64,000 nucleotides of DNA from the NCBI GenBank assembly GCA_963665915.2, contig CAXXSG010000013.1, positions 372,001 to 436,000 of the forward strand, written 5' to 3'. The stretch is from JAFGRU01 sp963665915. GTDB taxonomy: Bacteria > Desulfobacterota > Desulfuromonadia > Desulfuromonadales > JAAYDE01. The first letter of the stretch is position 1. The number at the start of each line of letters is the position of its first letter. The position numbers and the translations under genes are program-made. Shown piece by piece: positions 50,881 to 60,968 of the stretch. Below the pieces are notes generated by a model. It was not told where the DNA came from and ran no database searches. It saw only the letters and a program-made list of their open reading frames with translations.

Positions 50881-52956
50881 CTATTCCGATATTTTCGAAA
50901 AATCAGCAATTCCATTAAACAGACCGGCAACGGAAGTCAGAAGGGCCAGGCGGTTGGTTCGGACCTGCGGGTCCTTGTCCATAACGAGGACTTCTTCAAA
51001 AAAACGGTCCACGGGAGCGCGCATTGACGCAATGCATTCGAGAGCCTCCCCATAGTTTCCAGCTTCTCGCTGGGGGCGAACTTTTTTCGCGGTTTCGGTC
51101 ACTGCTTCGTACAGAGCTTTTTCCGCGTCAGAGGCGAACAACTCTGGGTTGACCGCTTCCTGCACCCCCCCTTTAATTATATTCATAACCCGTTTAAAAG
51201 CTACGGCCAGGGGTTCAAAGTCGTGTTCTTTTTTGATTCGGGATAGGGCTTTGATACGGTTTAAGGCATCCAGGGGGCCATCAAAGGATGCGCTCAATAC
51301 CGCGTTCACCACATCCTGTGGAAATCCCCGGGACGTCAGGATATGGAAAAACCGGAGTCGCAGAAACTCGATAACATCCTTTTTGATTTCTTCTGCCGGC
51401 CGCAATAATTTTTTTTCGAGGAGAGTCAGGCTCCTGTCCACCAGGTCCTGAAGAGAAAGCGTCAAATCTTTTTTAAGAGCAATATTCAGGATGCCGATGG
51501 CGCTGCGGCGCAGGGCAAAGGGGTCGGCCGTGCCCGTTGGAATGAGGCCGACGCCGAAGCAGCCACAGATGGTATCAACTTTATCCGCAATCGACAGGAA
51601 ACTGCCGATCAGATCAGACGGCAGATCGCCGCCGGCCTGGACCGGCAGATAATGTTCATGAATGGCTCTGGCCACCTCCGGGGATTCTCCCTGGAGAAGT
51701 GCGTATTCACGACCCATGATGCCCTGAAGCTCAGGGAATTCATACACCATCTGGGTTTCCAGGTCGCATTTGGCGAGCAGTGCGGCACGATCGACCTGTT
51801 TGACGGTTTCAGGAGCGATCTGTCCGGCGAGGTCCAACGCCAGTTTACGGAAGCGCATGACCTTTTCATGGCTGGTGCCCAGCTTGGCTTGAAAAACAAC
51901 ATTTTTGAGAGCTGCCAGACGTTCTTCGAGGCGGATTTTCCGATCTTCCTTCCAGAAAAACATGGCGTCCGCCAGGCGTGCCCGGAGAACCCTTTCATTC
52001 CCCTTGCGAACGACCTCCGGATCTTCCGCCCGGGTGTTGGCCACGGTGATGAAATGAGGCAGCAGGCGACCATCCGTGCCTGTGACGGTGAAATAGCGCT
52101 GATGCGCTTTCATGGTCGTGACCAGAAGCTCAATGGGCAGTTCCAGGTATTTTTCCTCGAACGAGCCGCAGACCGCCGTGGGGTATTCGACCAGGTGGGC
52201 CACCTCATCCAGGAGGTCCTCATCGACATTGAGTGCGCCGCCGAGTTTTCCGGCGATCTCTCTGATTTCCGCGGAAATGATCTCTTTACGTTTTTCCGGA
52301 TCAGGAATGACAAAATGCTTTTCAGCTTCTTTGAGGTAGTTTGTCAGACCTGTAACCGGGAAGGATTCTGGAGCCATGAAGCGATGCCCTCTCGAAAACT
52401 CTCCGCTTTCAATGTTGCCGAATCTGAAAGGGACCGGTTTGCCGTTGAAAAGGGCTACGATCCAATGCACCGGCCTGGCAAAACGGATGTCGAGATCTTT
52501 CCAGCGCATTGATTTTTTGAAAGGTATGCTTTGAATAATCCTAACCAGCATTTCCGGCAGGATAGTTTCGACCGGCTGCCCTTCGACGATTTTATGAATA
52601 AACAGGTAGGCCCCTTTGGGAGTCTCTTTTTGCTGCAGGTCCGAGACCTCGACGCCATTAGTTTTGGCGAAGCCGATTGCGGCTTTGGTCGGGTTGCCGT
52701 CAGCGTCAAAAGCAATTTTTGCGGGCGGGCCGGAAACGTTCAGTTCCTGTCTTTCCTGTTCCAGCGCCATGTCGGCAACGGCAATGGCCAGACGTCTTGG
52801 GGTGGCAAAGGTGTGAATAGGGCCGTGGGCGATTCTGGCTGCCTTCAGCTCTTTGCGGACCAGGCTTTCCAGGTCTTTCCTGGCGACGGTCAGGAATCCG
52901 GCGGGAATTTCTTCCGTACCGATCTCAAAAAATAATTCAGCAGACATCCGATTCAA
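50881..52956 (-). CDS. glyS: Glycyl-tRNA synthetase beta subunit
   Basis: 691 residues, normal length. Opens AELFFEIGTEEIPAGFL, the GlyS signature, followed by YLFIHKIVEGQ, RPVHWIVALFNG, the HD-like region, and a C-terminal DALR/anticodon-binding domain (RVMNIIKGGVQEAVNPELF; EVLVMDKDPQVRTNRLALL). It forms the alpha2-beta2 enzyme with GlyQ, whose gene ends 56 bases upstream. Confidence 0.97.
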   Translation of the reverse strand: MNRMSAELFFEIGTEEIPAGFLTVARKDLESLVRKELKAARIAHGPIHTFATPRRLAIAVADMALEQERQELNVSGPPAKIAFDADGNPTKAAIGFAKTNGVEVSDLQQKETPKGAYLFIHKIVEGQPVETILPEMLVRIIQSIPFKKSMRWKDLDIRFARPVHWIVALFNGKPVPFRFGNIESGEFSRGHRFMAPESFPVTGLTNYLKEAEKHFVIPDPEKRKEIISAEIREIAGKLGGALNVDEDLLDEVAHLVEYPTAVCGSFEEKYLELPIELLVTTMKAHQRYFTVTGTDGRLLPHFITVANTRAEDPEVVRKGNERVLRARLADAMFFWKEDRKIRLEERLAALKNVVFQAKLGTSHEKVMRFRKLALDLAGQIAPETVKQVDRAALLAKCDLETQMVYEFPELQGIMGREYALLQGESPEVARAIHEHYLPVQAGGDLPSDLIGSFLSIADKVDTICGCFGVGLIPTGTADPFALRRSAIGILNIALKKDLTLSLQDLVDRSLTLLEKKLLRPAEEIKKDVIEFLRLRFFHILTSRGFPQDVVNAVLSASFDGPLDALNRIKALSRIKKEHDFEPLAVAFKRVMNIIKGGVQEAVNPELFASDAEKALYEAVTETAKKVRPQREAGNYGEALECIASMRAPVDRFFEEVLVMDKDPQVRTNRLALLTSVAGLFNGIADFSKISE

Positions 52957-53012
52957 TTCATTTTCGCAGGATAGTTCAGACAGGGCTTTGCAGCCGGTTC
53001 AAGATTCCCGAA

Positions 53013-53882
53013 TCATTCCTTCTTCAGCGGGAATCCCATCTTCTCTCTCTGTGCCACGTACCCTTCAGCGCAGAGACGGGCCAGGTTGCGGACGCGGCCG
53101 ATATAATTGGCCCGTTCGGTAACGGATATGGCGCCTCGCGCATCGAGAAGGTTGAAAGCGTGGGAGCATTTCAGAACAAAGTCGTAGGCCGGGAATACCA
53201 GCTCCTCCTCCGCCAGGCGCACACATTCTTTTTCAAACATTTCAAAACTTTTAAAAAGCATATCGGTGTCGGCTAATTCAAAGTTGTACCTGGAGAATTC
53301 CACTTCGGTTTGATGATGAACATCGCCGTATTTTATGCCTTTGATCCACTCGAGATCGTAAACGTTGTCCACTCCCTGCAGGTACATGGCGATGCGTTCA
53401 CAGCCATAGGTTATCTCTGCGGGAACCGGTTTTAGGTCGATCCCGCCGACCTGCTGGAAATAAGTAAACTGGGTGATTTCCATGCCGTCCAGCCAGACTT
53501 CCCAGCCGAGACCCCAGGCTCCGAGAGTCGGGGATTCCCAGTCGTCCTCAACAAAGCGGATGTCATGGTGGGAAGGATTCAGGCCAAAACTTTTCAGGGA
53601 TTCGAGATAGAGGTCCTGGATTTCCAGGGGGGAGGGTTTCATGATGACCTGGAACTGATAATAGTGCTGGAGGCGATTGGGGTTTTCGCCGTATCGGCCA
53701 TCGGTTGGTCGCCGCGAAGGTTCCACATAGGCCACGTTCCAGGGTTCCGGCCCCAGCACCCGAAGAAAGGTGGCAGGATTGAAAGTGCCGGCTCCTTTTT
53801 CAACATCATAGGGCTGCTGTATGATGCAGCCCTGGTTTGCCCAGTAATTCTGAAGTGCCAGGATAAGCTCTTGAAAGGTCAC
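53013..53882 (-). CDS. glyQ: Glycyl-tRNA synthetase alpha subunit
   Basis: 289 residues, class II synthetase. Opens TFQELILALQNYWANQGCII, then QPYDVEKGAGTFNPATFLR, RLQHYYQFQVIMKPSP, GWEVWLDGMEITQFTYFQQ and GCERIAMYLQGVDNVYDLEW, all hallmarks of GlyQ. Glycine activation occurs here; tRNA recognition is mostly by GlyS. Confidence 0.98.
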   Translation of the reverse strand: MTFQELILALQNYWANQGCIIQQPYDVEKGAGTFNPATFLRVLGPEPWNVAYVEPSRRPTDGRYGENPNRLQHYYQFQVIMKPSPLEIQDLYLESLKSFGLNPSHHDIRFVEDDWESPTLGAWGLGWEVWLDGMEITQFTYFQQVGGIDLKPVPAEITYGCERIAMYLQGVDNVYDLEWIKGIKYGDVHHQTEVEFSRYNFELADTDMLFKSFEMFEKECVRLAEEELVFPAYDFVLKCSHAFNLLDARGAISVTERANYIGRVRNLARLCAEGYVAQREKMGFPLKKE

Positions 53883-54040
53883 GATACCTCGGGAAGTCGA
53901 GAGGTTTTTTGCCGGGAAAAAAGAAGACAGTAAAAATCACCAATTCTAGTATAACGTGACATAGTAAGTATCGTGTTTGGGGATTCATGTCAAGGAAAAA
54001 TACCTATTGATTTCCGCTAGTAACAGCCATTCAAGCGCTT

Positions 54041-54814
54041 CTAGCCCCGGTTGTTCTCCGGGCTAAGGGGCATGCTCTGATCCAGCAGGGAAAGGGACTT
54101 GAGAGGGGAAATCAGATGATGGAAGAGAACCTGCTGTAGAACGGTATGTGCTTCCCGGACGGTCCGGGGGCTGAAGCGGAACCCCTCAAAAAGGGTTGCA
54201 GGCGTTTGTAGAGAGCGGGCCAGGGATCCGAGGGTCAGGAGGCTGACACTCAGGACCTCCCGGCTGGGAATGCATTGGAGGCAGAGGCCCCCGCCCTGGC
54301 TGGTTTCAAAGTAAATGACTTCTTCCCGGAACGTTTTCCCGCATTTAGAACAGTGGAGGAGATGGGGGGAGTAGCCTGCCAGAGCCAGGAGGCGAAGTTC
54401 AAGCAGCAGGCGGGTTTCCCAGGAAGGGGGATTATGGCTCAAGTGGTCGAGAAAAGCTTTCAGAAGATCGAATACCTGGGGCTGAGCCTGACCTTCCCCG
54501 ATAAGGCCTTCGACAAGCTCGCAGCCGTAAGCGGCCAGGCTGACCAATGCCAGATCCTCCCGCAGGCCGAGGTGCAGGTTAACCAATTCCGCCTCTTTGA
54601 GAGCCGCCAGGCTGCCACCGGCGGGTTCGGTCCAGTAGAGAACAACTTCGGAAAAAGGTTCCAGGGCCGTGCCGAAACGCTTGCGGCTTTTTCGGGCGCC
54701 ACGGGCAAAACCTTTGAGAATGCCAAACTCGCGGGTTAAAAAGGTAACGATACGATCTGCGTCGGCATAATTGAGGTGGCGGATAATGATGGCAGGGTTT
54801 TTCAGGGTTTTCAT
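54041..54814 (-). CDS. recO: DNA repair protein RecO
   Basis: 257 residues; loads RecA on SSB-coated gaps with RecF and RecR. N-terminal OB fold (AIIIRHLNYADADRIVTFLT, KGFARGARKSRKRFG), helical C-terminal domain with a four-Cys zinc site (LLHCSKCGKTF ... GGLCLQCIP). Its position ahead of glyQ is the usual one in Desulfuromonadales. Confidence 0.93.
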   Translation of the reverse strand: MKTLKNPAIIIRHLNYADADRIVTFLTREFGILKGFARGARKSRKRFGTALEPFSEVVLYWTEPAGGSLAALKEAELVNLHLGLREDLALVSLAAYGCELVEGLIGEGQAQPQVFDLLKAFLDHLSHNPPSWETRLLLELRLLALAGYSPHLLHCSKCGKTFREEVIYFETSQGGGLCLQCIPSREVLSVSLLTLGSLARSLQTPATLFEGFRFSPRTVREAHTVLQQVLFHHLISPLKSLSLLDQSMPLSPENNRG

Positions 54815-54860
54815 GTGCTGGGAGCCTCAGGGGAAGGCGATTGAAGCGTTGTGAGACCGT

Positions 54861-56216
54861 TCAGTGTAAGTAGGTCAGGAAGAGAGTCGCAGTGGCGAAA
54901 TAAATCACGATTCCGGTGATGTCATTGGCGGTCTGGACAAATGGAGTCGAGGCGATGGCCGGGTCCACCCCGATTCTTTTGAAAAAAGCCGGCGCCAGGA
55001 CTCCCATGGTGGCGGCCACGGTCATGGCGGTTGCCATGGCCAGGCCTACGACAAACCCCAGATAAATATTATGATGCCAGAAAAAGGCGACGATACCAAT
55101 GGTCATGCCGCAGACAATCCCCATGATCAGGCCAACTCGGATTTCCTTGAAAAGGACTTTGCGAATGGTGGAAAAATCGATACGGCCGGTGGCAAAACCG
55201 CGCACCACGATGGTTGCGGACTGGCTCCCGACATTTCCCCCCATACCGGTGATGACCGGGATAAATGTGATGAGAGCGATGACCTCTTTAAGCGTGATCT
55301 TGAACAGCCACATCAGGTAGCCGGTGACCACCCCTCCGAACAGATTGGTGATCAGCCAGGGGAGGCGAAGCCGGGCGGTTTTGAACGCTTTATAGGTGTG
55401 AAAAGCCTCCTCTTCGCTGGCCCCGGCCATTTTATAGATATCTTCCGTCGCTTCCTCGCGCATAACATCGATGACATCGTCCACGGTGATGATCCCCATG
55501 AGCTTGTTCGCTTCGTCGACAACCGGAACCGCCAGGATGTTGTATTTTGCTACCAGATGCGCGACCTCTTCCTGGTCCATGTCGGCGCGAACGCTGATCA
55601 CATCCGAAGTCATGATGTCTTTCAGCTGGGCACTGGGGGGTACAATGAGGAGCTGCCGCAGGGAGAGGACGCCGACCAGGTGGTTGTGCTCATTGGTGAC
55701 GTAAAGGTAGAAGACCATTTCCACATGTTCGGACTTCTGGAGGTCATCGATCGCTTCCTTGACGGTCATGTTTTCCTGGAGGGAAAAGATTTCCGTCGAC
55801 ATGATGCCGCCGGCCGTGTCTTCCTCGTAAGCAAGAAGCTGCTCAATCTCTTCCGAGTGTTCATCCTGCATGATGCTGAGGATTTCTTCGGCCAGTTCCT
55901 CCGGCATATTGCGGATGATATCCACGGCATCGTCATAAGGCATTTCCTGGAGAATTTCGGTGATGGCCTCTTTGTCGATCTCTTCCAGGAGTTGGGCTCC
56001 CGTGCTGTGGTCGATTTCGGAAAGGACGTTAGCCGAGGTTTCGGAGCTTTCGATCAGGTTGAACAGAACCCGCTGTTCCTTGAGTTCCAGGTAGCGGAAA
56101 AGAAAAGCAATGTCGGCAGGGTGGGTTTTGTCAATGACTTTGGTGAGGTTGGGGAAAGCGCCGCGACGAATCAGCTTTTTGACGGTATCGAGAAGAATCT
56201 GGAGTTTCTGATCCAT
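54861..56216 (-). CDS. mgtE: Magnesium transporter MgtE
   Basis: The frame opens at 56240, but the ATG at 56216 (MDQKLQILLDTVKKLIRRG), preceded by AGGGGGAAAAAG, is likelier, giving 451 residues. Cytoplasmic N domain with alpha-helical repeats (HPADIAFLFRYLELKEQRVLF, EEIDKEAITEILQEMPYDDAVDII), two CBS domains (~135-255), then five transmembrane helices with the pore motif region (FIPVITGMGGNVGSQSATI, VDPAIASTPFVQTANDITG). Divalent cation channel gated by cytosolic magnesium. Confidence 0.95.
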   Translation of the reverse strand: MDQKLQILLDTVKKLIRRGAFPNLTKVIDKTHPADIAFLFRYLELKEQRVLFNLIESSETSANVLSEIDHSTGAQLLEEIDKEAITEILQEMPYDDAVDIIRNMPEELAEEILSIMQDEHSEEIEQLLAYEEDTAGGIMSTEIFSLQENMTVKEAIDDLQKSEHVEMVFYLYVTNEHNHLVGVLSLRQLLIVPPSAQLKDIMTSDVISVRADMDQEEVAHLVAKYNILAVPVVDEANKLMGIITVDDVIDVMREEATEDIYKMAGASEEEAFHTYKAFKTARLRLPWLITNLFGGVVTGYLMWLFKITLKEVIALITFIPVITGMGGNVGSQSATIVVRGFATGRIDFSTIRKVLFKEIRVGLIMGIVCGMTIGIVAFFWHHNIYLGFVVGLAMATAMTVAATMGVLAPAFFKRIGVDPAIASTPFVQTANDITGIVIYFATATLFLTYLH

Positions 56217-56336
56217 GGACTTTTTCCCCCTGAAAGGCATTAAACATTAAACAAATAATACTATGGTTGATCACTTTTTATTGTCAACCGATATTTCCTG
56301 GGCTGGACAGAGGCCGTTCAGGGGAAAAAAATCGGA

Positions 56337-56900
56337 TCAGTCTTCGGAATATGGCGTTGGCACGAAGGGGGATGGGGCAAAGGGAGAGGGGGAGATCTCT
56401 CCCTTTGTTTCCTCTTTTTGCTCTGAAATATAAACGAATTCCCACTCCTCGTAGGTTTCCGCTTCGGAAAACTTTTCGTACGGGGGGGCAAAGCCGTCTT
56501 TTTTAAAGGGCATTTTTGTGCTGGTACTGCGAACGCCGATGATTTTTTTGGACTTATTGCGGATAATGAACCACTCTTCTCCGGTCATAGGGTCGGAGTA
56601 AAGTCTGCGGATGTGGCGTACCGTGTGGAGAGCGCGGGGGTCTTTGAGCAAATCTTCCAGGCTGCTGGGGAGACCCCCTTTCTGGCCGACATTGTTCCCC
56701 AGAAAATAGCTTTCAATGGCTTTGCGGTATTCTTCTCCGCGAAAAAGGAGTTCCTTTTCTTTGGCGCGCTGGACCATGGTTTTCCAGGTGTTTCCCGCGA
56801 TGCCGGCGCCGAGGCCAAGAATCACGGCCAGGATCAGTACCACCAGGAGCGCGGCCCCCCTCTGATTGCGAAGAGTATGGAATGGACGACTTTCGGACAT
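56337..56900 (-). CDS. Type II secretion / pseudopilin-like protein
   Basis: 187 residues. One N-terminal hydrophobic helix after a basic start (RNQRGAALLVVLILAVILGLGAG, residues ~12-34) resembles a prepilin stalk, but the peptidase motif G-F-T-L-x-E is not standard (RG-AALLVVL). The soluble part has KEKELLFRGEEYRKAIESYF, YSDPMTGEEWFII and a Pro/Ser-rich acidic tail. Similar proteins in Geobacter relatives are annotated as type II secretion system proteins. No other secretion gene is adjacent. Confidence 0.65.
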   Translation of the reverse strand: MSESRPFHTLRNQRGAALLVVLILAVILGLGAGIAGNTWKTMVQRAKEKELLFRGEEYRKAIESYFLGNNVGQKGGLPSSLEDLLKDPRALHTVRHIRRLYSDPMTGEEWFIIRNKSKKIIGVRSTSTKMPFKKDGFAPPYEKFSEAETYEEWEFVYISEQKEETKGEISPSPFAPSPFVPTPYSED

Positions 56901-57069
56901 GAATTATCCGTTTTCCAAGGATTAGGAATGAATCTACTGTGAAAACGGCGAATCGGACCATATTTCGACGAATTTTCGACAAATAGCCCCACTATTCGCT
57001 CTCAACTTTGCGAAAATCTGTTCTCGATTTCCCTTTTTTTCGTTACGAATCCCCAAGTCCGACTGGCAC

Positions 57070-59880
57070 CTAGTTGAGATACGGTTTCAGGAACTTGCCG
57101 GTATAGGAATGGCTGCAGGCGGCAATCGTTTCGGGTGTTCCGCAGGCTACCACTTCGCCCCCCCGGTTCCCTCCTTCGGGACCGAGGTCGATGATATAGT
57201 CGGCGGTTTTAATGACATCGAGGTTGTGCTCGATGACTACCACGGTGTTTCCCTGGTCCACCAGTCTTTGCAGAACGCGGAGAAGCTTCTGGATATCAGC
57301 AAAATGGAGGCCGGTGGTCGGCTCATCCAGGATATAAAGAGTCTTCCCCGTGGCGCGTTTTGCAAGCTCCTTGGCTAGCTTGATACGCTGGGCCTCGCCA
57401 CCCGAGAGGGTGGTGGCGCTCTGCCCGAGCTTGATGTATTCGAGGCCGACGTCCCGCATGGTTTCCAGTTTGTGACGGATCTTTGGGATGTTGCCGAGGA
57501 AAGCCAGGGCCTGGCTGACGGTCATGTCGAGAACCTCGGCGATATTTTTCCCCTTATAGGCAACTTCCATGGTTTCGCGGTTGTAGCGTTTCCCCTTGCA
57601 GACTTCGCAGGGGACGTAGACATCCGGGAGAAAGTGCATCTCGATACGGATGATGCCGTCCCCCTGGCAGGCTTCGCAGCGTCCTCCCTTAACATTAAAG
57701 GAAAAGCGTCCCGGTTTGTAGCCCCTGATTTTCGATTCCGCGAGTTGGGAGAAAAGGTCCCGGATATCGGTAAAGACTCCCGTGTAGGTGGCCGGATTGG
57801 AACGGGGCGTACGGCCGATGGGAGACTGGTCGATGTTGATCACTTTGTCGAGGAATTCCACTCCTTTGATGCCGCTGTGTTTCCCCGGTTTTTCCTTGCT
57901 CTGATAGAAGTGCTGGGAGAGGACTCTGTAAAGGGTGTCGATGATCAGGGTCGATTTGCCGGAGCCGGAAACGCCGGTCACACAACTCATGATTCCGAGG
58001 GGGATATGGACATCAATGTTTTTGAGGTTATTTGCCCGGGCTTTAAAAATGGAGAAGTTACGGCTCGTACTCCGCCGTTGTTCCGGGACCGCAATAGAGA
58101 GTTCTCTTGACAGGAATTTTCCGGTCAGGGAGTGAGGATTACGGCAAATATCGTCGGGAGTTCCCTGGGCCACGATCTCCCCGCCGTGAATGCCTGCTCC
58201 CGGTCCCATGTCGATGACATGGTCCGCGGCGAGAATGGTGTCTTCATCATGCTCGACGACCAGCACTGAATTGCCGAGATCCCGAAGCTTTTTAAGAGTT
58301 TCGAGGAGGCGCTGGTTGTCCCGCTGGTGGAGGCCGATGGATGGTTCGTCGAGAATGTAGATGACGCCGACAAGTGACGAACCGATCTGGGTTGCGAGTC
58401 GAATACGCTGCCCTTCCCCGCCGGAAAGCGTTCCGGAGGAGCGGTCGAGGCTCAGGTAGTCGAGACCGACCCGGGTCAGAAACGAGAGGCGTTCGCGGAT
58501 TTCTTTCAATATCCGACGAGCGATCTGCTGTTCCTTGGGGGGAAGTTCCAGGGTTTCGAAGAATTTCACCGCTTCGGCAACGCTCAGTGCGGTCATTTCC
58601 CGGATGTTTATACCGCCGACCGTGAAGTGGAGGGATTCCCGGCGCAGCCGGGCTCCATCGCAGGTAGGACAGGGCATGATATTCATGTATTTTTCCAGGT
58701 TTTCCCGGATTCCCTCGGAGTCGGTTTCGCGGTAGCGCCGTTCCATGTTGGGGATAACCCCCTCAAAGGGTTTTTTATAAACGTGCTGCCGATTTCCGTT
58801 GTCGAAGGAGAACTGGATCTTTTCATTCCCGGAACCGTGCAAAACGATTTTTTGTATATCCTCCGGAAGGTCCATAAACGGTGCGCTCAGATCGAAATTA
58901 TAATGTCCGGCCAGAGCCTTCAGCATCTGCTGGTAATAAAAACCCGTGCGGCTGTCCCAAGGGACAATGGCCCCCTTGTTCAGAGGAATAGCGGGGTCCG
59001 GTAGGATGCGTTCCGGGTCGAAAAATCTTCGCGTCCCGAGGCCGGAACAGTCAATACAGGCTCCGAAGGGGTTGTTGAATGAAAACATGCGCGGCGTCAC
59101 CTCCGGATAAGAAACGCCGCATTTTGGACAGGCATGTTTTTCTGAAAAGATGAGCGTTTCCCCCTGCGGAATTTCCACCTTGACAATGCCGTCGGCAAGC
59201 TTCAGTGCGGTTTCCAGGGAATCGGCAAGGCGCGAAGCGATTCCTTCCTTGACGATCAGGCGGTCGACCACCACCTCAATCGTATGTTTTTTGTTTTTAT
59301 CGAGTTGGATTTCTTCCGTCAGTTCCCGCATCTCGCCATCGACGAGAACCCGGACGAAACCGTCTGCCTGAAGTTTTTTCAGCTCGCGGCGGTATTCACC
59401 CTTACGGCCCCGCACCAGGGGTGCCAGTAGGAGGAGGCGGCTTTTCTCAGGCAGGGTCAGGATGTAGTCCACGATTTGCTCGACGGTCTGGGAGGTAATC
59501 TCTTTCCCGCAGAGGTAGCAATGGGCTTTTCCCACGCGGGCGAAGAGGAGGCGCAGGTAGTCGTAAATTTCGGTGACGGTTCCGACTGTGGAACGGGGGT
59601 TTTTTGAGGTGGTTTTCTGCTCGATGGAAATTGCCGGGGAGAGACCTTCGATGCTGTCGACGTCCGGTTTTTCCATCAACTCCAGAAACTGGCGGGCGTA
59701 AGCGGAAAGGCTTTCCACGTAACGCCTCTGACCTTCCGCATAGATCGTGTCGAAGGCCAGGGTGCTTTTCCCCGACCCGGAAACCCCGGTGATAACCGTC
59801 AAGCGGTGGCGGGGGATGTCGAGGTCAATCCCCTTCAGGTTGTGCTCTCTGGCACCTCGGATAGTGATTTTTTCCGGCAT
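57070..59880 (-). CDS. uvrA: Excinuclease ABC subunit A
   Basis: 936 residues; damage-recognition ATPase of nucleotide excision repair. Two ABC modules: Walker A GVSGSGKST at about residue 33 and again near 640; signature loops LSGGEGQRIRLATQ and LSGGEAQRIKLAKEL; Walker B ending LDEPSIGLHQ and LDEPTTGLHF. Zinc fingers CPKC...CIDC in the first half and CEAC...CEVC in the second. C-terminal end at 57070 is normal. Confidence 0.98.
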   Translation of the reverse strand: MPEKITIRGAREHNLKGIDLDIPRHRLTVITGVSGSGKSTLAFDTIYAEGQRRYVESLSAYARQFLELMEKPDVDSIEGLSPAISIEQKTTSKNPRSTVGTVTEIYDYLRLLFARVGKAHCYLCGKEITSQTVEQIVDYILTLPEKSRLLLLAPLVRGRKGEYRRELKKLQADGFVRVLVDGEMRELTEEIQLDKNKKHTIEVVVDRLIVKEGIASRLADSLETALKLADGIVKVEIPQGETLIFSEKHACPKCGVSYPEVTPRMFSFNNPFGACIDCSGLGTRRFFDPERILPDPAIPLNKGAIVPWDSRTGFYYQQMLKALAGHYNFDLSAPFMDLPEDIQKIVLHGSGNEKIQFSFDNGNRQHVYKKPFEGVIPNMERRYRETDSEGIRENLEKYMNIMPCPTCDGARLRRESLHFTVGGINIREMTALSVAEAVKFFETLELPPKEQQIARRILKEIRERLSFLTRVGLDYLSLDRSSGTLSGGEGQRIRLATQIGSSLVGVIYILDEPSIGLHQRDNQRLLETLKKLRDLGNSVLVVEHDEDTILAADHVIDMGPGAGIHGGEIVAQGTPDDICRNPHSLTGKFLSRELSIAVPEQRRSTSRNFSIFKARANNLKNIDVHIPLGIMSCVTGVSGSGKSTLIIDTLYRVLSQHFYQSKEKPGKHSGIKGVEFLDKVINIDQSPIGRTPRSNPATYTGVFTDIRDLFSQLAESKIRGYKPGRFSFNVKGGRCEACQGDGIIRIEMHFLPDVYVPCEVCKGKRYNRETMEVAYKGKNIAEVLDMTVSQALAFLGNIPKIRHKLETMRDVGLEYIKLGQSATTLSGGEAQRIKLAKELAKRATGKTLYILDEPTTGLHFADIQKLLRVLQRLVDQGNTVVVIEHNLDVIKTADYIIDLGPEGGNRGGEVVACGTPETIAACSHSYTGKFLKPYLN

Positions 59881-60005
59881 GATGGCAATGGGGCTGGCTG
59901 GGTAAGAGTGTAGCCTCGCTGAAAAGAGCAGAGGCCGGTCAACCCCTGGGTTTGTTTGACGGTTTGTCCAGGAAACATTCGCGGTTGGCCTGGGTTCTTT
60001 TCCTG

Positions 60006-60968
60006 CTAAAGAAGGATTTCAATTCGGGCTTCCTCTTTTAATTTTTCCGCCCAATCCTTGAATCGCACTTTCATGTGTTGGTCAGTCAGTTTCTTCTCGA
60101 TTTGATATCGGACCTGGTCGAATTTTTTCACTTCACCGGGGTTTTTTTCCTCCAGGAAAAGGAGACGCAGTGTTCCAGGGCTTTCCAACACCTCGCTGAC
60201 CTCTCCCGCGTCGAGATCTCTGACCGCTTCGGCGAAAACAGGGCTCAGTTCCTCGATACTTATTTTTCCGAGGCTTCCTCCCGTGATATGGTTTTCCCTG
60301 GCAACGGAACGCAGGCTTTCATCGAAGCCCTTTCCGGCACGCATTTTCTTCTGAATTTCAAGGGCCTGAGCCCTGACGTTTTCTCTCTCTGAAGGGTCAT
60401 CGATAGAAAAATTGAGATAACCGAGACGGAGGAACGGAGCTTGGCGAAATTCATCAATATGCTCGCGGAAATAATCCAGTACTTCCTGTTCGGTCACCAT
60501 GATATTTTTGCGCACATCGCGGCTGAGAAGCCGGAAACGGAGGAGTTCTTCCCGCATGTTCTCCCGGTAAGCTTCGAAGGTCATCCCTTCCTTTAGAAGA
60601 GCTTCTTCAAGCTGGGCGCGGCTTAACTTGTTGCTTCTCTGCACATCCTGAATGGCGGCATCGACTTCCGCTTCGCTGACTCGGATTTTCAGTTCCTTTA
60701 TTCTCTGGTTGACCAGGGTCTCTTCGATCAGGCTGTTCAACACTTGGGAGCGGACCCGTTTCATTTCCCCTTCAGGAAGGTTCCCCAGTTTTTCTTTGCT
60801 TTCGGCCAGTTTCCGTTCTATCTGGTTGGTGGTAATCACGTCATCGTTAACAATGGCCGCAATACGGTTTACCATGGCGCCGTTTACCTGGCTGCCGCTG
60901 AATATCACGAAAAGCAGAGCGGTCGCTGCCGCATATTTCCATCCCATTGAAATTGCCTGACCTTTCAA
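60006..60968 (-). CDS. SurA-like periplasmic chaperone / peptidyl-prolyl isomerase
   Basis: 320 residues. Signal peptide in the first ~30 (AAATALLFVIFSGSQVNGA). SurA N-terminal domain (MVNRIAAIVNDDVITTNQIERKL) is followed by one parvulin domain (FRQAPFLRLGYLNFSIDDPSE ... GGSLGKISIEELSPVFAEAV). It overlaps the upstream isomerase gene by four bases (60965-60968), so the two are coupled. Helps fold outer-membrane proteins. Confidence 0.9.
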   Translation of the reverse strand: MKGQAISMGWKYAAATALLFVIFSGSQVNGAMVNRIAAIVNDDVITTNQIERKLAESKEKLGNLPEGEMKRVRSQVLNSLIEETLVNQRIKELKIRVSEAEVDAAIQDVQRSNKLSRAQLEEALLKEGMTFEAYRENMREELLRFRLLSRDVRKNIMVTEQEVLDYFREHIDEFRQAPFLRLGYLNFSIDDPSERENVRAQALEIQKKMRAGKGFDESLRSVARENHITGGSLGKISIEELSPVFAEAVRDLDAGEVSEVLESPGTLRLLFLEEKNPGEVKKFDQVRYQIEKKLTDQHMKVRFKDWAEKLKEEARIEILL